From Paracoccus sp. Z118 (GTDB lineage Bacteria; Pseudomonadota; Alphaproteobacteria; Rhodobacterales; Rhodobacteraceae): a stretch of DNA of 64,000 nucleotides. The translations under genes were made by a program, and so were the position numbers. The notes under the pieces are model-generated. The model was not told where the DNA came from, did not search any database, and saw nothing but the letters and a program-made list of their open reading frames with translations. Positions within the stretch are counted from its first letter, which is position 1. The number at the start of each line of letters is the position of its first letter. This document shows, in pieces, positions 1 through 7,358 of the stretch. The stretch is from positions 1 through 64,000 of the forward strand of contig NZ_JAHQZU010000007.1 in NCBI RefSeq assembly GCF_019061185.1. Reading direction: 5' to 3'.

Positions 1-7
1 ATCGGCG

Positions 8-153
8 ATGGCCGCCAGCGTCACGCCCGGCCGCGCGCTGCGCTACGCCGGGGCTCCGCGCGCGGCCTCCTACACCAACCGCTGGGACACTGCCGAGGGG
101 CTGGCCCGCAGGATCGTCGCCGCCGTGGCCGAGATGATCGCCGACATCAACGC
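8..153 (+). pseudogene. Unrecognised gene fragment at the window edge
   Basis: About 48 codons read openly with an amphipathic, protein-like ending (GLARRIVAAVAEMIADIN) before the frame runs into an unrelated ABC-transporter fragment at about 154. I do not recognise the family. It has no stop of its own and joins the next fragment directly, so I treat it as a truncated remnant of the same decayed region. The left side is cut by the window. Confidence 0.25.
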
Positions 154-204
154 AAGGGGGCCGCGGTGGTGCTGGTTGAGCAGAAGCTGACGATCGCGCT
201 GAAG
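154..204 (+). pseudogene. Fragment of a LivF-type ABC transporter ATPase
   Basis: Seventeen codons give AAVVLVEQKLTIALK, the stretch just after Walker B (switch region 'LLVEQ') typical of the branched-chain amino acid or urea ABC ATPases LivF/UrtE. Nothing else of the protein is present: the reading frame on the left is a different gene and on the right is a short-chain dehydrogenase in another frame. The match is short, so the family call is moderate, but it fits a region made wholly of such pieces. Confidence 0.4.
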
Positions 205-208
205 GGCC

Positions 209-328
209 ATGATGGAGCGGATCGGCAAGACGGCCGAGATCGTCGGTCCCACGTTCTTTCTCGCCTCGTCCTGGGCCAGCTACATCACCGGCGCCGTCCT
301 GCCGGTCGACGGCGGCTTCTCGCCGCCT
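209..328 (+). pseudogene. C-terminal remnant of a short-chain dehydrogenase/reductase
   Basis: The translation contains ERIGKTAEIVGPTFFLASS and then SYITGAVLPVDGGF, the hallmark end of classical SDR enzymes ('R.G.PEEI....FLAS....YITG..L.VDGG'). The Rossmann N-terminus and the Ser-Tyr-Lys active site are absent, so at most the last 40 of about 250 residues remain. The original stop is lost and the frame runs on into the next remnant. Nonfunctional. Confidence 0.7.
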
Positions 329-415
329 GACCGCCGCGCCGCTCCCAGGAGACCATCATGCCCGAGGTCGTCGACCTTTCCGCTTCCACCCCATGGCGCG
401 AGATCCGCGCTACGC

Positions 416-1495
416 GATTGGGCGGCGCTCGACCTGGCCACGGGTGGCACGATGCTGGCGCAGATGGAACTGATCCGGGCCTTCGAGGAAAAGGTGCTGG
501 AACTTGCCGCGCAGGGTCCGGTCCACGGCGCCGCCGATTCCGCCATCAGCCAGAAAGCGGGCGCAGTCGGGTCAGCCCCCAGCCTGCGGCCCGGCGACCA
601 GATCAACGGCTCGCCCCCGGCGCATCATCAGTTCCTGGCCAAGGCGCTGTCCCATGTCGCGCCGCGGGGTATCGATCCGAAGGCGGAGCTCGGCGGCGAT
701 ATCCGCCTGCTGGCCAAACGGACGCATGCCGAAACCTTCGGGCTTTCGCAGGGCTTCTGCCGGGGCCGGGGCGAATCGATGCATCTGCAGAATCACGCAA
801 TCTCGGCACCAATGCCACGGTGGGCGACGGCGTACCCATGACCGCCCGTGCCGCCTGGGCGCGGTTACCGGACCAAGGAGGAAGAGGCGGAGTGGCGCCA
901 CCGCGATCGGCTGCTCGCGCTGGCCCCGAATTGGGCCAGCGGAAGATCCTCGGCGACGACGCGACGAGGCGGCGGCGGCGTTGCGCGACCTATGCGTCGC
1001 CCTGATGAACGAGGTCGCGGGCGAGTTGATCGAGACGGCGCACGCCAAGCGGCGGATCATCCCGGCGCTCTGGCCCGAGGAAAGCTTCCGCGACTTCGGC
1101 CCGCGGGGCGACCTGTCGGAATTCGCCGGCGCGCGGACGGAGGAGGAGGAGAGCTTCACCGCCCCGTTCGCGGAAGCGAAGTTCATCGACACGGTGGCCG
1201 ATGTCATGCACCGCCGCATGGCCACGGATGACCGGATCGTCATTCCGGGCGAGGACGTGCACCCGCTCAAGGCGGCACCAACGGCACCACCCGCGGGCTG
1301 AAAGCCGATATCCCCGACCGGGTGATCGGAACCCCGATCGGCGAGAACGCCTTTACCGGTGTCGCGGGCGGGCTGGCGGCGGATGGCCGCGTGATCCCGG
1401 TTCTCGAGCTCATGTATCCTGATTTTATGTGGGTCGCGGCCGATCAGCTCTTCAACAAGATCGGCAAGGCCCGGCACATGTTCGGCGTCGTTCGG
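416..1495 (+). pseudogene. Decayed fused alpha/beta E1 component of a TPP-dependent 2-oxo-acid dehydrogenase
   Basis: Three frames must be joined to read one E1-like protein. From 416: LIRAFEEKVLELAAQG, GDQINGS, HHQFLAKALSHVAPRGIDP and LSQGFCRGRGESMHL (alpha subunit, TPP-binding region). From about 1000 in another frame: RRIIPALWPEESFRDFGPRG and VADVMHRRMATDDRIVIPGED (start of the beta part). From about 1322 in the first frame again: GTPIGENAFTGVAGG and FMWVAADQLFNKIGKARHMF. Large parts are missing between 840 and 1000 and the beta C-terminus is gone. At about 1495 the text switches in frame to a shikimate dehydrogenase. The family resembles pyruvate/acetoin/branched-chain 2-oxo-acid dehydrogenase E1; the exact substrate cannot be told. 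Confidence 0.75.
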
Positions 1496-1990
1496 CGCGA
1501 GAGGGACGGGACGCTGAGCGGCGACCTGCTCGACGGCCGGGGTTCCGTCGCCGGCAGGATCGCGGCCGGCGAATCGATCGCCCGGCGCCGCCTCTGTCTG
1601 GTCGTCGCGGGCGGCGCCGCAAGCGCCATCGCCTTTGCCATGGCCGAGAAGGCATCGGGCACCTGACGCTCGTCAATCGCTCGCAAGACAAGCTCATGGG
1701 TCTCGCAGGACGATCTCGGAGTATCTTCCCGAGCCTGTCGCTGGATTTGGGCGGGCCTCTCAGCGGGCACGACATCATCATCAACAGTACCTCACCGGCC
1801 TGCGGTCAGATGATCCGCTCCCTGTCGATCCGGCCGAGATCACGCCCGGAATGCTGGTCGCGGATGTGATCATGGAGCCCGCAGAGACGCCCCTGCTGGC
1901 CGAAGCAAAAGCTCGCGGCGCCCGTATCGACGAGGGTCCGAGGATGCCGGACGGCCAGATCGCCGAGATACTCTCTTCCCTTACCGAAGA
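1496..1990 (+). pseudogene. Decayed shikimate/quinate dehydrogenase (AroE-like) fragment
   Basis: Reading across three frames gives an AroE-like series: GTLSGDLLDGRGSVAG (the N-D-G substrate/cofactor hinge), LVVAGGAASAIAFAMAE (Rossmann glycine loop), HLTLVNRSQDK (the NRS..K NADP-recognition segment), GHDIIINSTSP (the 'NATP' equivalent), then DPAEITPGMLVADVIMEP and TPLLAEAKARGARIDEG. Frameshifts fall near 1665 and 1800. The N-terminal substrate domain with the catalytic Lys is missing. It is fused in frame to the end of the preceding E1 remnant, so the junction at about 1495 marks a deletion or recombination. A functional copy of aroE presumably lies elsewhere. Confidence 0.75.
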
Positions 1991-2156
1991 CCGGCGGAGA
2001 GGGAACGAAACGCCGAAAGCCGCGCCCCGGAACAACACATCAACCGGACGGCAAGACCTTAAGAGAACCGGCCGCGGCGGGAATGTAACCCCTGCCCTCT
2101 CAGCGCGACCCGGCACTGGCCTCCGGGGCTTCACGCCCGCGATCATCCGACTGACG

Positions 2157-2263
2157 ATAACGCTCCTGATTTGGTTGTGGCTGCCGCTGCGCAACGTCGA
2201 AGATCTGCCGCACGAGCGCGGCGTCGTCATCAACCAAGAGTCAGCCAGGAGACCGCCCGCTTA
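2157..2263 (+). pseudogene. IS6-family transposase fragment
   Basis: The translation LPLRNVEDLPHERGVVINQES matches the helix-turn-helix of IS6/IS26-type transposases ('SLRNVEDLLHERGI.V..ET'). Only about 30 residues remain; the DDE domain and terminal inverted repeats were not found. It sits between the shikimate dehydrogenase remnant and an IS3-like fragment and suggests that IS activity shaped this region. Confidence 0.55.
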
Positions 2264-2466
2264 TGATGAACAGGTTTCCACCCGATGTCCTTGAACGACG
2301 ACGAAGGCAAGAGGCAGGAATTCATAGCGACCAACACCCGCAATCGAAGGCATTCGCGCCCGCCAGTACGATCCTCTAGATCCCGGACGACAATGGCGTT
2401 AGTACGAGTCCGGCCGCTGATGGCGCGACAATCCGAAAGACAGCAGCGTCAACCAGCCGGATCAGT

Positions 2467-2790
2467 CGAATTTCGTTGAGGAGACGCTCGATGAGACTGC
2501 CGGCATCGGGTGGTCGCCCGCGCTAATGGCGTTGCGCCGGGCCCGCTCTATCGTTTGCGTCGTCTCCTGCTGGAGGTGGGAGCCGTGGCCGTGTCCGAAG
2601 ATGACGATTTGGCCAGCAACCGGGCTGTCCGGCAGATCGAGGGCCGAATCCGGGAGTTCGAGCGCCCGCTTGGCCGCACGACGCTCGAGGCCGAGATCCT
2701 GTGTGAGATGCTGGATATCACGAGGTGCAGGCCGCAGGCCAAAGAAGCCGCGAGCGTAGTGCCGCTGATCAAGACGCTCGTTGCGGCGCA
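2467..2790 (+). pseudogene. IS3-family transposase OrfA fragment
   Basis: After a frameshift near 2510 the frame reads VARANGVAPGPLYRLRRL, AVSEDDDLASNRAVRQIEGR and IREFERPLGRTTLEAEILCE, the typical end of IS3-family (IS2 group) OrfA: helix-turn-helix followed by a leucine-zipper-like segment. No OrfB (DDE) and no inverted repeats were seen. The reading frame continues into a SulP transporter fragment, so the element is broken on the right as well. Confidence 0.6.
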
Positions 2791-2837
2791 TTCGTCATGC
2801 GGCTACCGCGGATTACCGCGATCTGAACCGGCAGTTT

Positions 2838-3255
2838 CCGAGGCGCTGGCGCAGGGCTGGGCCAATATCGGCTCGGCCCTCGTCGGGGGTCTGCCGGCGA
2901 CCGGGGCGACTGCCCGCACGGCGACCAACGTCCGCGCGGACGGCAGGACGCCGGTCGTGGGCGTCGTCCATGCGCTGACGGTGCTGCTGGTGATGGTGGT
3001 GACCGCGCCGCTCGCCGGGCAGTTCGCCATGCCGGCGCTTGCCGGGCCGCTGATGCTGACCGCCTGGAACATGAGCGAGCCGCACAAGTGGCGCGGTTAC
3101 ATGCGGGCGCGGCGCTCGGACAGGGTGCTGTTGCTCATGACGCTGCTGCTGACGGTGCTGGCGGACCTGACCATCGCCATCGGCGTGGGGCCTTCGCGGG
3201 CCTCGCCTTGCGGCTGGCCCGGCGCGACGTGCCGAGCGGCTGGGACATGCCCTAA
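2838..3255 (+). pseudogene. C-terminal remnant of a SulP-family anion transporter
   Basis: ALAQGWANIGSALVGGLPAT and ARTATNVRADGRTPVVGVVH match the conserved middle of SulP permeases, followed by hydrophobic helices (LTVLLVMVVTAPLAGQFAM, LPALAGPLMLTAWNMSE-like) and a last helix near 3120-3190. A frameshift at about 3190 (GGCGTGGGG) breaks the frame; in the shifted frame LRLARRDVPSGWDMP ends at a TAA (3253-3255). The N-terminal half and any STAS domain are absent, so it cannot work. Confidence 0.7.
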
Positions 3256-3262
3256 CGCTGAA

Positions 3263-3281
3263 GGGCGCCGCGAACGCGCCC
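3263..3281 (-). terminator. Possible weak terminator of yebC
   Basis: A 6-bp GC stem (GGGCGC / GCGCCC) with a 7-nt loop lies 18 bp after the yebC stop on the minus strand, followed only by TT. The weak T-tract makes it uncertain. Confidence 0.3.
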
Positions 3282-3298
3282 CCCACGGGCTTCGCGGG

Positions 3299-4045
3299 TC
3301 AGCCCAGCCTGGCGGCCACGTCCTCGGACAGGTCGAAATTGCCGGTGACGTTCTGCACGTCGTCGTCATCTTCCAGCGTGTCGATCAGCTTCATCAGCTT
3401 TTGCGCGGTCTCGATATCGGTGATCTCGGCCGGGGCCTGCGGTTTCCAGATCAGCTTGGCCGACTCCGACTCGCCCAAAGCCGACTCCAGCGCGATCGAC
3501 ACCTCGTTCAGGTCGGTGTCGGCGCAGTAGATCCAGTGGCCGTCCTCGTCGGATTCCACGTCCTCCGCGCCCGCTTCCAGCGCCGCCATCATCACCGTGT
3601 CGGCATCGCCGGCAGAGGCGGGATACATGATCTCGCCCACCCGATCGAACATGAACGCGACCGAGCCGGTCTGGCCCATGTCGCCGCCATGCTTGGTGAA
3701 ATAGGACCGCACGTTCGACGCGGTGCGGTTGCGGTTGTCGGTCATCGCCTCGACGATGATCGCAACGCCGTCGGGGCCGTAGCCCTCGTAGCGGATCTCG
3801 TCATAATTTTCCGCGTCGCCGCCTTGCGACTTCTTGATGGCGCGGTCGATCACGTCCTTGGGGACCGAGTTCGACTTGGCCTCCTTCACCGCCAGACGCA
3901 GCCGCGCGTTCTTTTCGGGGTCGGGATCGCCCATCTTGGCGGCGACGGTGATTTCCTTCGCCAGCTTCGAGAACAGCTTCGAGCGGATCGAGTCCTGCCG
4001 ACCCTTCCGATGCTGGATGTTGGCCCATTTCGAATGGCCTGCCAT
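3299..4045 (-). CDS. yebC: YebC/PmpR-family DNA-binding regulatory protein
   Basis: The 248-residue protein begins [18 protein letters not shown], the invariant start of the YebC/PmpR (TACO1) family, and contains the conserved [20 protein letters not shown] and the [11 protein letters not shown] and [10 protein letters not shown] segments. Family members are cytoplasmic; they are annotated as transcriptional regulators, and recent work on relatives links them to translation of proline-rich sequences. In many proteobacteria yebC is near ruvC, but here it stands between the decayed region and a small cluster of unknowns. Full length, no defects. First intact gene to the right of the remnants. 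Confidence 0.95.
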   Translation of the reverse strand: MAGHSKWANIQHRKGRQDSIRSKLFSKLAKEITVAAKMGDPDPEKNARLRLAVKEAKSNSVPKDVIDRAIKKSQGGDAENYDEIRYEGYGPDGVAIIVEAMTDNRNRTASNVRSYFTKHGGDMGQTGSVAFMFDRVGEIMYPASAGDADTVMMAALEAGAEDVESDEDGHWIYCADTDLNEVSIALESALGESESAKLIWKPQAPAEITDIETAQKLMKLIDTLEDDDDVQNVTGNFDLSEDVAARLG

Positions 4046-4089
4046 GTGCGTGCGTCCTGTTTGCGGATTTTCGCTGTGTGGCCCGGTTT

Positions 4090-4356
4090 CTAATCGCCGC
4101 GCCGGGGCGGCGCAAGCTGGGCTTGCGCCAGCACGAACAGCCGCAGCGCGGTCGCGAGCCCCACCTCGGGCGGGCGCATGTGATCGACCTGCGAGATGAG
4201 CTGCGCCGGCGTCATGTGCCGCGCCCGCGCCTCGTCCTGCAAGGCGCGCCAGAATGCATCTTCGAGGCTGACGCTGGTGGCGTGCCCTTCCAGCATGACC
4301 GAACGCTTGACGGGCGGCGTCAGCGGCGGCAGCCGAAGGGCGGAAGCGTCAGCCAT
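4090..4356 (-). CDS. Ribbon-helix-helix domain protein
   Basis: An 88-residue protein starting [11 protein letters not shown]. The middle, [20 protein letters not shown], and QLISQVDHM followed by [10 protein letters not shown] fit the small RHH_4 (DUF4108-like) ribbon-helix-helix proteins common in alphaproteobacteria ('RSV...GH.TSISLE..FW'). Such proteins are presumed DNA-binding. I prefer the ATG at 4356 over one ten codons upstream because it overlaps the end of the DUF4169 gene by 8 bp, as expected in a tight operon, and begins with the family's usual leader. Function unknown. Confidence 0.75.
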   Translation of the reverse strand: MADASALRLPPLTPPVKRSVMLEGHATSVSLEDAFWRALQDEARARHMTPAQLISQVDHMRPPEVGLATALRLFVLAQAQLAPPRRGD

Positions 4357-4576
4357 CCTGCCCGCCGCTGTCCTGACCGTCGCCATCCCGGTCCAGCCGG
4401 TGCTGGTCGAGCTTGCGACCCTCGCGGGCCGCCGCGTCCGCCTGCGCGGCGCGTTCGGCGCGGGTCAGGCCGAACCGGGCGGCGTTCTCGTCACCTGTTC
4501 GGCGCTTGGTATTGCGGGCAGCCGACTTGCGCGCCTGCCGCAGGTTGACGACCTTGCCGGAGTCCCGCCCACTCAT
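4349..4576 (-). CDS. DUF4169 family protein
   Basis: A 75-residue, very basic and hydrophilic protein with VVNLRQARKSAARNTKRR near the start and a charged tail (GRKLDQHRLDRDGDGQD). This is the pattern of DUF4169 ('VVNLRQARK...ENA..FG.T.AE....A......LD.HR.D'), small proteins of unknown function. It overlaps the upstream VOC gene by ATGA and the downstream RHH gene by 8 bp, so the three are probably co-translated. DUF4169 beside an RHH protein is a pairing I recall from other alphaproteobacteria. Confidence 0.75.
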   Translation of the reverse strand: MSGRDSGKVVNLRQARKSAARNTKRRTGDENAARFGLTRAERAAQADAAAREGRKLDQHRLDRDGDGQDSGGQDG

Positions 4577-4923
4577 GGCTCCACGATCAGTTGCCAGCTG
4601 ACGCCCACCCGGTCCACGATCCAGGTGTAGCAGGGCGAGAAGTCGTATGCCCCAAGCTCCATCAGCACCGCGCCGCCTTCGCCCAGCACGTCAGCCAGGC
4701 GCCGCAGCTCGGCCTCGTCCGCGCAGGCGACGGTCAGCGAGAAGGACGGGGTGAGCGTGAAATCGTGGTGAACCGGGCTGTCGAACAGCCGCAGCCGCTG
4801 GCCGGCGATTTCCACCGTGGCCGGGATGCCGGGCGTCACCTGCATGTCCGGAAAGGCGCGGCGCCACAGCGCCAGCGCCTCGTCCACGCGGCCCTCGAAC
4901 ATCAGTTGCGGCGTGATCTGCAT
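4573..4923 (-). CDS. VOC/PhnB-like glyoxalase-fold protein
   Basis: A 116-residue protein of the 3-demethylubiquinone-methyltransferase-like (PhnB/YdcJ-type) VOC superfamily: it starts MQITPQLMFEGRVDEALALW, has a long beta-rich middle (PVHHDFTLTPSFSLTVACAD) and ends YDFSPCYTWIVDRVGVSWQL, the characteristic terminal 'WG...D..G..W'. Enzymatic role unknown. First gene of a three-gene overlap cluster with DUF4169 and the RHH protein, and 45 bp downstream of fumC on the same strand. Confidence 0.75.
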   Translation of the reverse strand: MQITPQLMFEGRVDEALALWRRAFPDMQVTPGIPATVEIAGQRLRLFDSPVHHDFTLTPSFSLTVACADEAELRRLADVLGEGGAVLMELGAYDFSPCYTWIVDRVGVSWQLIVEP

Positions 4924-4968
4924 CGCGGCCCTTTCTGCGGGACGCCGCGGGGGCGCCCCTCGGGGTCA

Positions 4969-6363
4969 TCAATCCTCGGGACCGATCATCAGTTCCGGGC
5001 GGACGACGCGGTCGAAGGTCTCCGCGTCCACGTAACCCAGCGCGATCGCCTCTTCCTTCAGCGTCGTGCCGTTCTTGTGCGCGGTCTTGGCGACCTTGGT
5101 GGCGGCGTCGTAGCCGATGGTCGGCGCGAGCGCCGTCACCAGCATCAGCGATTCCTGCATCAGCTTCTCGATGCGCGCGGTGTTGGCCTGCGTGCCGACG
5201 ACCATGTTGTCGGTGAAGCTGGATGCCGCGTCGCCTAGAAGCTGCATGGATTGCAGCACGTTGTAAGACATCATCGGGTTGAAGACGTTCAGCTCGAAAT
5301 GGCCCTGCGACCCGGCGAAGCCCACGGCGGCGTCGTTGCCCATGACATGGGCGCAGACCATCGTCAGCGCCTCGGCCTGGGTCGGGTTCACCTTGCCCGG
5401 CATGATCGACGAGCCCGGCTCGTTTTCCGGCAGGATCAGCTCGCCCAGACCCGAGCGGGGGCCCGAGCCGAGGAAGCGCAGATCGTTGGCGATCTTGAAG
5501 AGGCTTCCGGCGATGGTCTTCAGCGCGCCGTGGAAGAACACCATCGCGTCATGGGCGGCCAGCGCCTCGAACTTGTTGGGGGCGGTCACGAAGGGCAGAT
5601 CGGTGATCTTGGCGATCTCGGCCGCGATGGCGGTGTCCCAGCCCTTCTTCGTGTTCAGACCGGTGCCGACCGCGGTGCCGCCCTGCGCCAGTTCGTAGAT
5701 CTGCGGCAGGGCCAGCTTCACCCGCTCGATCCCCATGCGGACCTGATGGGCGTAGCCGCCGAATTCCTGCCCGAGCGTCAGGGGCGTTGCGTCCTGCGTG
5801 TGGGTGCGGCCGATCTTGATGATGTCCTTGAACTCGTCACGCTTGGCTTCCAGCGCGGCGGCCAGCTTTTCCAGCCCCGGCAGCAGCACGTCGCGGGCCA
5901 TCATGCCGATGGCGACGTGCATCGCGGTCGGGAAGGTGTCGTTGGACGACTGGCCCATGTTGACGTGGTCGTTCGGATGGACGGGCGTCTTGGACCCCAT
6001 CTCGCCGCCGAGAATCTCGATGGCGCGGTTCGAGATGACCTCGTTCGCGTTCATGTTCGATTGCGTGCCCGAGCCGGTCTGCCAGACCACCAGCGGGAAG
6101 TTGTCGTCGAACCTGCCCGCGACGACTTCCTGCGCCGCTTGAACCATCGCCTTGCCGATGCCGCCGTCCAGCTTGCCCGTGGACATGTTCACCTGCGCGG
6201 CGGCCTGCTTGACGACGCCGAGCGCGCGGATGATGGCGACGGGCTGCTTTTCCCAGCCGATCGGGAAGTTGCGGATCGACCGCTGGGTCTGCGCCCCCCA
6301 GTATTTGTCGGCGGGCACTTCGAGCGGGCCGAAGCTGTCGGTTTCGGTGCGGGTGTCGGTCAT
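4969..6363 (-). CDS. fumC: Fumarate hydratase, class II
   Basis: The 464-residue protein converts fumarate to malate in the TCA cycle. It carries the superfamily signature [16 protein letters not shown], plus [19 protein letters not shown] and [17 protein letters not shown] (active-site Thr/His region) and [15 protein letters not shown]. Length and start ([20 protein letters not shown]) are typical of the iron-free class II enzyme; no iron-sulfur cysteines are expected. A good promoter lies 28-56 bp upstream. The gene is complete. Confidence 0.97.
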   Translation of the reverse strand: MTDTRTETDSFGPLEVPADKYWGAQTQRSIRNFPIGWEKQPVAIIRALGVVKQAAAQVNMSTGKLDGGIGKAMVQAAQEVVAGRFDDNFPLVVWQTGSGTQSNMNANEVISNRAIEILGGEMGSKTPVHPNDHVNMGQSSNDTFPTAMHVAIGMMARDVLLPGLEKLAAALEAKRDEFKDIIKIGRTHTQDATPLTLGQEFGGYAHQVRMGIERVKLALPQIYELAQGGTAVGTGLNTKKGWDTAIAAEIAKITDLPFVTAPNKFEALAAHDAMVFFHGALKTIAGSLFKIANDLRFLGSGPRSGLGELILPENEPGSSIMPGKVNPTQAEALTMVCAHVMGNDAAVGFAGSQGHFELNVFNPMMSYNVLQSMQLLGDAASSFTDNMVVGTQANTARIEKLMQESLMLVTALAPTIGYDAATKVAKTAHKNGTTLKEEAIALGYVDAETFDRVVRPELMIGPED

Positions 6364-6390
6364 GCTTGCCCCCTTTTCACGGTTGCGGGG

Positions 6391-6419
6391 GTTCTAGGGC
6401 CGGCGGGCCGCCTTGGCAA
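6391..6419 (-). promoter_or_regulatory. Putative sigma-70 promoter of fumC
   Basis: On the minus strand TTGCCA (6419-6414), a 17-bp spacer and TAGAAC (6396-6391) precede fumC with room for a leader of about 20 nt. Pattern recognition only. Confidence 0.5.
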
Positions 6420-6444
6420 TCGTATGCCTTGGTATGCGGGACGC

Positions 6445-6912
6445 CTACTTCCGCCACTTGTCGAGGCTCACGACCTCGGCCCCGCCCTCGGGCGGGAAGG
6501 AATCGGCCTCGGACGCGCCCTGTTCCCCGTCCTCGTCCGCCTCGTCCTCATCGTCGCTTTCCTGCGTCTCGAAGCGCAGGCCGAACTCGACCGAGGGGTC
6601 CACGAAGGTGCGGATCGAATCGAAGGGGATCACCAGCGGCTCGGGCGCATTGCCGAAGTTCAGCGTGATCGAGAAACCCTCATCGGTGATCTTCAGGTTC
6701 TCGAACCAGTGCTGGATGACGATGGTCATCTCGTCGGGATAGCGCTCGCGCAGCCAGTCGGCCATCTCCACCCCGTCGTCATGCGTATCGAAGGTGATGA
6801 AGAAATGATGCTCGCCCGGAAGGCCGTTGTCGGCGATGCCTTGCAGGACATCGGCGATCAGCCCCTGCATTGCACGGTGCATCATCCCGCCATAGTCGAT
6901 TTCGCCTGACAT
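6445..6912 (-). CDS. sspB: SspB-family ClpXP adaptor
   Basis: A 155-residue protein of the alphaproteobacterial SspB type, which delivers ssrA-tagged and other substrates to ClpXP. It shows HHFFITFDTHDDGVEMADWL, YPDEMTIVIQHWFENL, FSITLNFGNAPEPLVIPFDS and FVDPSVEFGLRF, all family hallmarks, then an acidic linker and the C-terminal ClpX-binding tail AEVVSLDKWRK. The open frame extends upstream through both tRNA-Asp genes, but the start at 6912 (MSGEIDYGGMM), preceded by AAAGGA, is where homology begins. Confidence 0.93.
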   Translation of the reverse strand: MSGEIDYGGMMHRAMQGLIADVLQGIADNGLPGEHHFFITFDTHDDGVEMADWLRERYPDEMTIVIQHWFENLKITDEGFSITLNFGNAPEPLVIPFDSIRTFVDPSVEFGLRFETQESDDEDEADEDGEQGASEADSFPPEGGAEVVSLDKWRK

Positions 6913-6972
6913 CGTCCAACCTCGTTCCTTTGCCGGGCCAGCATAGGGATTGACGCGGCCTTGGAAAGCCCC

Positions 6973-6987
6973 GCGGGCAACGCCCGC
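6973..6987 (-). terminator. Possible terminator hairpin after the tRNA-Asp pair
   Basis: A 6-bp stem GCGGGC/GCCCGC with loop GTT lies 32 bp after the 3' end of the second tRNA gene and is followed by GGGGCTTTCC. The T-tract is poor, so it could also be a processing signal or chance. Confidence 0.35.
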
Positions 6988-7018
6988 ATGCAGCAAATGA
7001 TGGATGAAGGAAGGGAAA

Positions 7019-7095
7019 TGGCGCGGTTGACGGGGCTCGAACCCGCGACCCCCGGCGTGACAGGCCGGTACTCTAACCAACTGAGCTACAACCGC
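7019..7095 (-). tRNA. tRNA-Asp (GTC), copy 2 in transcript order
   Basis: A 77-nt cloverleaf including an encoded CCA: acceptor GCGGTTG pairing with CAACCGC, discriminator G, D-arm GCTC/GAGT, anticodon stem CCGGC/GCCGG with loop CTGTCAC (anticodon GTC), T-arm GCGGG/CCCGT with TTCGAGC. G discriminator and GTC fit tRNA-Asp. The sequence is identical to the copy at 7127-7203. Confidence 0.97.
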
Positions 7096-7126
7096 GCACT
7101 TCCTGCGACCGGGCGTTCGGTGGTGA

Positions 7127-7203
7127 TGGCGCGGTTGACGGGGCTCGAACCCGCGACCCCCGGCGTGACAGGCCGGTACTCTAACCAACTGAGCTACAAC
7201 CGC
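7127..7203 (-). tRNA. tRNA-Asp (GTC), copy 1 in transcript order
   Basis: Identical in all 77 nt to the copy 108 bp further on: anticodon loop CTGTCAC, discriminator G, encoded CCA. A promoter with near-consensus elements lies 34-62 bp upstream and probably serves both copies, which are separated by 31 bp and so would be cut from one precursor. Confidence 0.97.
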
Positions 7204-7236
7204 GCAGACCACCCCGACGCCTGTCGGAGTGCCGGG

Positions 7237-7265
7237 GGTTTACGCATCCGCCGCGCGCACGTCAA
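7237..7265 (-). promoter_or_regulatory. Putative sigma-70 promoter of the tRNA-Asp pair
   Basis: TTGACG (7265-7260), 17-bp spacer, TAAACC (7242-7237) on the minus strand, about 34 bp ahead of the first mature tRNA end. The same -10 hexamer and a similar -35 occur before the exporter at 44578. Confidence 0.55.
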
Positions 7266-7308
7266 GCGGATTGCGCGGGCGGGGCGCAACAAAGCGGCCA
7301 TCATGCAG

Positions 7309-7336
7309 AAAGGCCCCGCGCGGTGGCGGAGCCTTT
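7309..7336 (-). terminator. Rho-independent-like terminator after the repeat-rich PRC gene
   Basis: Minus-strand stem AAAGGCTCCGC / GCGGGGCCTTT (11 bp, one G-T pair) with a 6-nt loop, 23 bp after the stop at 7359, ending in CCTTTCTG. The A-tract upstream and T-tract downstream are part of the stem, as in many intrinsic terminators. Confidence 0.6.
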
Positions 7337-7358
7337 CCTTCATCTCACCGTCCGCCGA

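Noticed and set aside
2510-4093. One continuous 527-codon frame joining the IS3 fragment, the SulP fragment and the region opposite yebC
   Set aside because: A chance fusion of a transposase remnant, a transporter remnant and antisense yebC sequence; not a single gene.
6913-7212. N-terminal extension of the sspB frame through both tRNA genes, containing two copies of a 20-residue repeat
   Set aside because: The repeat is just the translation of the two identical tRNA-Asp genes. The SspB family start and ribosome site are at 6912.
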